Source: Oscillospiraceae bacterium (GTDB taxonomy: Bacteria > Bacillota > Clostridia > Oscillospirales > Ruminococcaceae). From it: a DNA stretch of 5,201 bases. Positions 1 to 5,201 of the stretch are shown piece by piece. The stretch is from positions 1-5,201 of the forward strand of contig JAIRWE010000161.1 of assembly GCA_031253365.1 (NCBI GenBank), read 5' to 3'. The translations under genes were made by a program, and so were the position numbers. The notes beneath the pieces are model-generated. The model was given only the letters and a program-made list of their open reading frames with translations. It was not told the origin of the DNA and did no database searches. How positions within the stretch are numbered: the stretch's first letter is position 1; each line of letters opens with the position of its first letter.

Positions 1-30
1 CGGTTTTGTGTTATACTTTAATTGTCCCAT
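1..30 (-). CDS. Start of a leftward gene, cut by the window edge
   Basis: Read on the minus strand, an ATG at 30-28 opens ten uninterrupted codons, MGQLKYNTKP, to the window edge. Ten codons alone prove nothing. The call rests on what precedes them: a perfect AGGAGGT Shine-Dalgarno sequence ten bases upstream (41-47) and an extended -10 element TGATATAAT (69-77), at the spacing expected of a short leader of about 32 bases. The family cannot be identified from ten residues. A transposase is one possibility, inferred only from the surrounding palindrome, which resembles the read-through protection seen at the ends of some insertion sequences. The gene is divergent from the lipoprotein operon. 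It could still be a chance ATG. Confidence 0.5.
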   Translation of the reverse strand, partial: MGQLKYNTKP

Positions 31-40
31 TTTGAGTTCA

Positions 41-47
41 ACCTCCT
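41..47 (-). promoter_or_regulatory. Shine-Dalgarno site of the leftward gene
   Basis: The minus strand reads AGGAGGT, a full match to the anti-Shine-Dalgarno sequence, ten bases before the ATG at 30-28. It decides the start of the leftward partial gene. Three of its bases (45-47) fall in a palindrome stem and the other four in an unpaired internal loop, so it would be only partly exposed in a folded read-through RNA. Confidence 0.55.
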
Positions 48-68
48 GATAGTTTTTTTGTCAAAAAC

Positions 69-77
69 ATTATATCA
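69..77 (-). promoter_or_regulatory. Extended -10 promoter for the leftward gene
   Basis: The minus strand reads TGATATAAT: a perfect TATAAT hexamer (74-69) preceded by TG one base upstream, the extended -10 arrangement recognised by the housekeeping sigma factor. No convincing -35 hexamer lies 16 to 18 bases upstream, which is tolerated in extended -10 promoters. The predicted transcript start is near 62, in the loop at the centre of the 15-127 palindrome, and gives a leader of about 32 bases before the ATG. Confidence 0.5.
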
Positions 78-138
78 GGTTCGTTCCCGAAATGGGACCT
101 TTTTCGGCGTTCTTGGACAATTAAAGTTTCAATTCAGC

Positions 139-167
139 TTGACAAATCCCGGTGTGTGTGATACAGT
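139..167 (+). promoter_or_regulatory. Sigma-70/SigA-type promoter for the lipoprotein operon
   Basis: A perfect -35 hexamer TTGACA (139-144) is followed after exactly 17 bases by TACAGT (162-167), which matches the -10 consensus at four of six positions. TG at 159-160 adds an extended -10 element that compensates for the weaker hexamer. The predicted transcript start is near 174, giving a leader of about 50 bases before the ATG at 224. It points rightward into the lipoprotein gene. No other rightward promoter is evident before the activase gene, so both genes are probably transcribed from here. Confidence 0.65.
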
Positions 168-223
168 TAAGGACGGCAAGTTTTACAGACGCCGTTTATT
201 CGACATGAGGAGAAACCGCCACC

Positions 224-850
224 ATGAAAAAAACATACGTGCTGCTGGCGATGATTATTCTGCTGACCGCCTGTGAGCCGTCAACAAAAACAGGCTCGGA
301 TTCAAAACCTGAGCAAAGTTCCGCGAAAAGTTCGGACGTTGAAAGCGGCGATGTTTCCGGCGGCGAAGACACCGCCTCCGAAAGCGGCGACATTTCCGGC
401 GGCGAAGACACCGCCTCCGAAAGCGGCGACGAGGATTTCCCGTCCCCTTTCCCCGAATACGACCCGGAAAGCCGCACTTATAAGCTGTATGAAGCTGTCG
501 CGGCCGGCGTTGAATTTCCCGTATTTATGCAGCCCGTCATGGAAGATATGCTGCCCGTTTATATCGGCGACCCGTCCAATGTCAACGAGTATTGCGTTTA
601 CGCGAACGCAATCAGCGTGGGCGTTACCGAAGTCATAATAGCCGAAGCTAAGGACGATAAAATCGACGAGGTGGAGCAGGCGGTTATGAAAAGGCTCGCC
701 GATATAAAGGAGAACGCGGCGTTCTACCCGGGGGAGGTGGGCGAAGCGGCGGCGGCGCTCGCGGGAAAAAAAGGCAATATAGTTTACATGATATGCCATA
801 TTGACGCGGTTAAGGCGCAGCAGATTTTGCTTGAAAACATACCTTCCTGA
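224..850 (+). CDS. DUF4358-type membrane lipoprotein
   Basis: A 208-residue protein beginning with a lipoprotein signal peptide: two lysines, a hydrophobic core (residues 5-14) and the lipobox LTAC with the lipidated cysteine at residue 17. It should be anchored on the outer face of the cytoplasmic membrane. Residues 18-82 form a disordered Ser/Gly/Glu/Asp-rich tether containing two copies of a 13-residue repeat. Residues about 84-208 resemble DUF4358: a predicted strand (VTEVIIAEAKDD), a charged helix with EVEQAVMKRL, and a closing strand plus helix (NIVYMICHIDAVKAQQIL). This is a recognition from memory of the family pattern; the biochemical role of DUF4358 is not known to me. The start is supported by GAGGAG at 207-212, eleven bases upstream, and by the signal peptide starting directly at this Met. 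The globular part has two cysteines (124 and 191), with no evidence for a disulfide or metal site. It is the first gene of a likely operon with the activase, which starts 14 bases downstream. Confidence 0.9.
   Translation: MKKTYVLLAMIILLTACEPSTKTGSDSKPEQSSAKSSDVESGDVSGGEDTASESGDISGGEDTASESGDEDFPSPFPEYDPESRTYKLYEAVAAGVEFPVFMQPVMEDMLPVYIGDPSNVNEYCVYANAISVGVTEVIIAEAKDDKIDEVEQAVMKRLADIKENAAFYPGEVGEAAAALAGKKGNIVYMICHIDAVKAQQILLENIPS
341..430 (+). repeat. 39-bp in-frame tandem repeat in the lipoprotein tether
   Basis: Unit 1 (341-379) and unit 2 (380-418) differ at only two adjacent positions (TG versus CA at 352-353 and 391-392), followed by a 12-base partial third copy (419-430). Each unit is 13 codons, ESGD(V/I)SGGEDTAS, so gain or loss of a unit keeps the frame. 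The near-identity at synonymous sites points to a recent duplication rather than selection on protein sequence alone. It lengthens the acidic flexible spacer between the lipid anchor and the globular domain. Confidence 0.93.
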
Positions 851-864
851 AAGGGTGACTGCCA

Positions 865-3800
865 ATGAAAAACATAGGGCTTGACGTAGGCTCTACCACG
901 GTGAAAATCGCGGCTTTGGACGAAAATAACGGCATTATATACAAAAAGTATCAAAGGCACTATTCCGATATAAGGAAAACGCTCGCGGAGGTGCTGGGCG
1001 ACTGCGTGAATTCGCTGGAAGACGAAACCGTTCGTATTGCCGTAACGGGTTCGGGCGGTATCAACGCCGCGAAATGGCTGGATATTCCGTTCGTGCAGGA
1101 AGTCGGCGCGGGGGCTACGGCGGTTCAGGCGTTAATCCCCGAAACCGACGTAGCTATTGAGTTAGGCGGCGAAGACGCGAAGATTACATATTTCACGGGC
1201 GGTCTGGAACAGCGCATGAACGGCACCTGCGCCGGCGGAACCGGAGCTTTCATCGACCAAATGGCGGCTTTGCTGAACACCGACATCGCGGGGCTTAACG
1301 AAATGGCGAAGGATTACGGGACGATTTATCCCATTGCCTCGCGTTGCGGCGTTTTCGCGAAAAGCGACATACAGCCGCTTTTGAACGACGGCGCGAGAAA
1401 ATCGGATATTGCCGCCTCGATTTATCAGTCGGTTGTAAACCAAACCATAAGCGGGCTGGCCTGCGGAAAGCCCATTCGCGGGAACGTGGCGTTTTTGGGC
1501 GGACCGTTGCATTATTTATCGGAACTGCGCAAACGCTTCATCGAAACGCTGAATTTGAAACCGGAAAACATCATATTCCCCGAAAACGCCAACCTTTTCG
1601 TGGCGATGGGCGCGGCGTTGTCCGAAAACACGGGGGAAACGGCGTTGGCGCGTCTGCGGGAAAAAATAGCGGCTTTGTCCTCCATAGTCGTACACGAGGT
1701 GGAGCGTTTACAGCCGCTGTTCGCTGACGACGCGGAAAAAGCCGAATTTCTTAATCGGCATAAGCGCGATATTATTCCGGAAGCCGATTTGTCAAAACAC
1801 GTCGGCGCCTGCTACCTCGGCGCGGATATGGGCAGCACCACGACAAAAGCCGTCTTGATTAACGGCAAGCGCGAAATTCTCTATACGTATTACGGCAATA
1901 ACATGGGCGACCCGCTGAAATCCGTGATAAACATATTGAGGGATATATACTCAAAGCTACCCAAGGACGCGTACATAGCCAAGGCGACCTCGACGGGGTA
2001 CGGCGAGCGTCTGGTAATGGCGGCGTTGGGCGTCGATTTCGGCGAAATTGAAACTATGGCGCATTACAAAGCGGCGGAAATGGTTTTGCCGGGGGTGGAG
2101 TTTATTCTCGACATAGGCGGGCAGGACATGAAATGTATGCGCGTCAAAAACGGCGAAATAGAGTCCATCTTGCTTAACGAAGCCTGTTCGTCGGGTTGCG
2201 GTTCGTTTATTGAGAATTTCGCGAACGCGCTCGGAATGAACTCCTCGGAATTCTCAGAAATAGGGCTTACCGCCGAAAATCCCGTCGATTTGGGTTCGCG
2301 CTGCACCGTGTTTATGAACTCCCGCGTCAAGCAAGCGCAGAAGGAGGGGGCGAGCGTCGCCGATATTTCCGCAGGTTTGAGCTATTCCGTGGTTAAAAAC
2401 GCGCTGTTCAAGGTAATAAAAATTCGCGAACCGGAGGCCATGGGCGACAAAATCATCGTTCAGGGCGGGACGTTCCTGAATCAGTCGGTACTGCGCGCTT
2501 TTGAGCTGACCTGCGGGCGGAACGTGGTTCGCCCCGACAAGGCGGGGCTTATGGGCGCATACGGCGGCGCGTTAATCGCGCTGGAACGCGACGACGGCAA
2601 AGGTTCGACAATCGCGAGCGCCGAAAGGCTTGAAAAGTTCGATATCAAGAAATCGACGGCGCGCTGCGGGAAATGCCCGAATAACTGCCTTTTAACCATA
2701 AGCAGATTCGACGACGGGAGAAAGTTCATCACAAACAACCGATGTGAAATCGGCGTCGGCTTAAACGGGAAAAAATCCGACCTCCCCAATCTGTACGATT
2801 ACAAATACAACCGCCTGTTCAATTACGAATCGTTGCCGGAGGAAGAAGCGAAGCGCGGAACGGTCGGAATTCCCCGCGTTCTGGGGCTGTACGAAAATTA
2901 TCCGTTTTGGCACGCTTTTTTTACCGAGCTGGGTTATTCCGTCAAGCTGTCGCCCAAATCCTCGCGTGAAATCTACGACCACGGAATTGAAACCATGCCG
3001 TCCGAATCGGTGTGTTATCCCGCCAAACTTGCCCACGGTCATGTTATGTCGCTGATTGACGACGGCGTAAAATTTATTTTTTATCCCTGCCTTACTTACG
3101 AAACCGACGAGGGTCACGGGGGCGACAACCATTATAACTGCCCCGTCGTGGCGACTTACAGCGAAGTAATAAAAAATTCGATTCCCGAACTGCGCGAGCA
3201 TAAAATAGAATTTATGAATCCTTTTCTGCCGATTTATGAACCCGAAAGAATGGCGGAGAGACTCGTTGAGGAATTCTTTGATTTGGGTATAAGCGGGGAG
3301 GAAATCGGTCGCGCGCTCGCTCTGGCTTACGAGCAGGACGCGCGCTTTAAGGCGGATATTCGCAAAAAGGGGGAGGAAACGCTTAAAAAGCTGGAAGAAA
3401 CGGGCGGCAAAGGAATAGTTTTGGCGGGGCGTCCCTATCACGTAGACCCGGAAATCAACCACGGTATTCCCGAGATGGTGAACGGCTACGGCTTCGCGGT
3501 ATTAACGGAGGACAGCGTGGCGCATCTCGCGAAAATCACGCGGCCCATAAGGAGCGTCGACCAATGGATGTACCACACGCGGCTTTACGCGGCGGCGACC
3601 CTTACGGCGAAAAAGCCTTATCTTGAGCTTGTTCAGCTTAACTCGTTCGGGTGCGGTCTTGACGCGGTAACGACCGACCAGGTGGAGGAAATTCTTCGGG
3701 AATGCGGCAGGCTTTACACGCTTTTGAAAATCGACGAGGTGAACAACTTGGGCGCGGCGAGGATACGTCTGCGTTCGCTGATTTCCGTGGCGGAAGACAG

Positions 3801-5071
3801 GCGCAGGAAAGGTTTCGCCGGGACGGGGGAGTGCAAGCCGTTTGAAAGGCACCCGCTGTTCACCAAAAAAATGAGGAAATCCCATACGGTTTTGGCTCCC
3901 CAGTTATCGCCCATTCACTTTGAGTTTTTGGAGCCGGCGTTCAAATATTCCGGGGTGAACCTCGTTATCATTAAGGATTATTCAAAACAAGTCGTGGAGG
4001 AAGGTCTGAAATACGTCAACAACGACGCTTGCTACCCCGCCATTCTCACAATCGGGCAGCTTATGCACGCGGTTCGCGGCGGGAAATACGACCTTGACAA
4101 CACTTCGCTTTTGATTACCCAGACGGGCGGCGCGTGCAGGGCGACGAATTATATAGGGATGCTCAAAAAGGCGATGGCGGACGCGGGTTACAAAAAACTG
4201 CCGCTGATTTCGCTGAATATAGTCGGAATGGAGAAAAATCCCGGCTTCAAATTAACGCCGTTTCTCTTAATGAGAGCCGCCGTCGCGTTGATTTACGGCG
4301 ATGTTTTGAGCCGTTGCCTTTATCGCGTCAGACCCTATGAACTCGAAAAAGGCAGCGCGAATAAACTGTACGAAAAATGGAACGAATTCCTTAAAACCGA
4401 GATGAAATCGCTCAGCCGGGGGCGCTTTAAGAGAAACGTGAGGAATTTGGTCGAGGATTTTAATAATCTCCCCGTTTTCGAGACCGAAAAGCCGCGCGTA
4501 GGCGTGGTGGGGGAAGTTCTCGTGAAATTTCATCCCGCCGCCAACAATTTCGTCGTGGACTTAATCGAGCGGGAAGGGGCGGAAGCCGTCGTCCCCGATT
4601 TTCTCAGCTTTTTGGGGTTTATGTGCGACCACGCCAATTCCCGCCACGAATTTCTGACGGTATCAAAAAAGCGGTGGTTTTTAAGCAACAGGGTCATTGA
4701 CCTTTTCGAGTATTTGCAAAAACCGGTGGCGGAAGCGATTGAGGGAACAAAGTTCGGGCATCATGTGCGTTTCAGGGATTTGCGGAAGTTGGTGGACGGC
4801 ATTGTTTCAACCGGCAACATAGCGGGCGAAGGCTGGTTCCTGACGGCGGAAATGGTGGAGCTTATACAAGGCGGGGTAAACAACATAATATGTATGCAGC
4901 CGTTCGCGTGTTTGCCCAACCATATCGTGGGGAAAGGGATTATCGGCGAGTTAAAACGCCGCAATCCGCAGTCTAACATCGTCGCGGTGGATTACGACCC
5001 CGGAGCGAGCGAGGTCAATCAGCTTAACAGGATAAGGCTTATGCTGGTACAGGCGGTCAAGAATATGAGCG

Positions 5072-5076
<5 letters not shown>
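865..5076 (+). CDS. Fused 2-hydroxyacyl-CoA dehydratase activase, DUF2229 protein
   Basis: A 1403-residue protein, a normal length for the long fused activase family as I recall it. Domains in order: first ASKHA ATPase module of the HgdC/BadF type (about 3-252) with GLDVGSTTVK (5-14), ELGGEDAK (99-106), Cys122 in NGTCAGGTG, Cys161 in SRCGVFAKSD and an FLGGPL motif (210-215); linker; second ASKHA module (about 317-575) with GADMGSTTTK (319-328), DIGGQDMK (416-423), Cys441 in NEACSSGCG, Cys480 in SRCTVF and VQGG (532-535); a CX2CX3CX18C motif (601, 604, 608, 627); a DUF2229 region from about 666, with PSESVCYPAKLAHGH around Cys717, then Cys742 and Cys759; and HgdB/COG3581-like regions with SFGCG (Cys930), DACYP (Cys1056), GGACR (Cys1091) and FACLPNH (Cys1349) before DYDPGASEVNQLNR (1376-1389). 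In the HgdC family ATP hydrolysis drives an electron from a [4Fe-4S] cluster to a dehydratase at very low potential. Here donor and probable acceptor parts are fused; the physiological substrate is unknown. No signal peptide or membrane segment is seen, so it should be cytoplasmic. The start fits the ASKHA fold, whose first strand begins at residue 3; the ribosome site (GGGTG at 853-857) is weak, suggesting coupling to the lipoprotein gene ending 14 bases upstream. No frameshift or missing core motif was seen. Confidence 0.93.

Positions 5077-5201
<125 letters not shown>

Larger units (their letters stand above)
15..127. repeat. Large imperfect palindrome around the leftward start
   Basis: Nested inverted arms share roughly one centre. 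Bases 52-57 pair with 63-68 (GTTTTT/AAAAAC, loop 58-62). Bases 45-51 pair with 73-79 (CCTGATA/TATCAGG). Bases 24-34 pair with 88-98, with one wobble pair. Bases 15-27 pair perfectly over 13 bp with 115-127. If a 20-bp insert on the right side is removed, 15-34 matches the reverse complement of 88-127 at 19 of 20 positions. An unpaired internal loop separates 35-44 from 80-87. This is far more symmetry than chance would give in 113 bases. It contains the leftward gene's -10 element, Shine-Dalgarno site and start codon, and lies upstream of the rightward promoter. It may be a mobile-element end, a MITE-like remnant or a regulatory RNA/DNA structure. Confidence 0.7.

Noticed and set aside
9..17. 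Rightward extended -10-like sequence TGTTATACT
   Set aside because: A good match to TGNTATAAT, but the -35 region lies outside the window and it sits inside the putative leftward coding start. It could produce a long leader through the palindrome, but the support is too thin.
59..64. TTGACA on the minus strand as a -35 element
   Set aside because: It lies downstream of the leftward TATAAT, and no -10 hexamer follows at 16 to 18 bases; that stretch is the Shine-Dalgarno region.
92..124. Short rightward frame MGPFSAFLDN with ATG and stop
   Set aside because: No convincing Shine-Dalgarno sequence; the ATGGGAC at its start is explained as the inverted copy of the leftward gene start within the palindrome.
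170..198. Possible small hairpin in the lipoprotein leader (ACGGC/GCCGT)
   Set aside because: Only five perfect pairs plus wobble pairs around a 13-base loop; too weak to call a regulatory element or riboswitch.
22..276. Rightward open frame of 84 codons starting with TTG
   Set aside because: No ribosome site, non-ATG start, runs across the palindrome and the operon promoter and into the lipoprotein gene in another frame; the translation has no recognisable domain.
302..865. Leftward open frame of 187 codons opposite the lipoprotein gene
   Set aside because: A shadow frame kept open by codon bias and the 39-bp repeat; no ribosome site or recognisable protein, and the plus strand has a clear lipoprotein.
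2339..2350. Strong internal Shine-Dalgarno-like AGGAGGGGG within the activase gene
   Set aside because: It encodes Lys-Glu-Gly-Ala in the second ATPase module and no start codon follows at a suitable distance; at most a translational pause.
2761..3462. Leftward open frame of 233 codons opposite the activase gene
   Set aside because: It overlaps the DUF2229 region with conserved motifs on the plus strand; its translation shows no domain.

Overview
This window looks like a fragment from an anaerobic, probably Gram-positive (Clostridia-type Firmicutes) bacterium. Three things point that way: a lipoprotein of the DUF4358 type, a very large fused 2-hydroxyacyl-CoA dehydratase activase typical of strict anaerobes, and strong AGGAGG-like ribosome binding sites. 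The coding DNA is moderately GC-rich, roughly half G+C by eye. The species cannot be named from the sequence.

Layout. Positions 1-30 appear to hold the first ten codons of a leftward gene that runs off the left edge. It has its own Shine-Dalgarno site (41-47) and extended -10 element (69-77). These signals lie inside a large imperfect palindrome (15-127). Next comes a rightward promoter (139-167) and a two-gene operon: a lipoprotein with a 39-bp tandem duplication (224-850), then, 14 bases later, a 1403-residue protein (865-5076) that fills over 80% of the window. The stop codon of the large gene lies within a 19-bp hairpin (5072-5112). The window ends in a 51-base, almost pure poly-A run and a further 41 bases of very AT-rich sequence without any gene.

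How the genes may work together. The large protein carries two ASKHA-type ATPase modules of the HgdC/BadF family, a four-cysteine motif, a DUF2229 region and a C-terminal HgdB/COG3581-like region. By family knowledge it is an ATP-driven, low-potential iron-sulfur electron-transfer enzyme; the substrate of the fused form is not established. The lipoprotein would sit on the outer face of the cytoplasmic membrane, while the large protein has no export signal and should be cytoplasmic. The pair is therefore linked by co-transcription, but no direct functional link is visible.

Most worth a second look: (1) the 5' palindrome, whose centre coincides with the predicted start of the leftward transcript, so that only read-through RNA could hide the leftward start codon; (2) the tandem activase modules with identical 39-residue cysteine spacing; and (3) the terminator-like hairpin followed by A's instead of T's, which may be a natural oddity or an assembly artefact.
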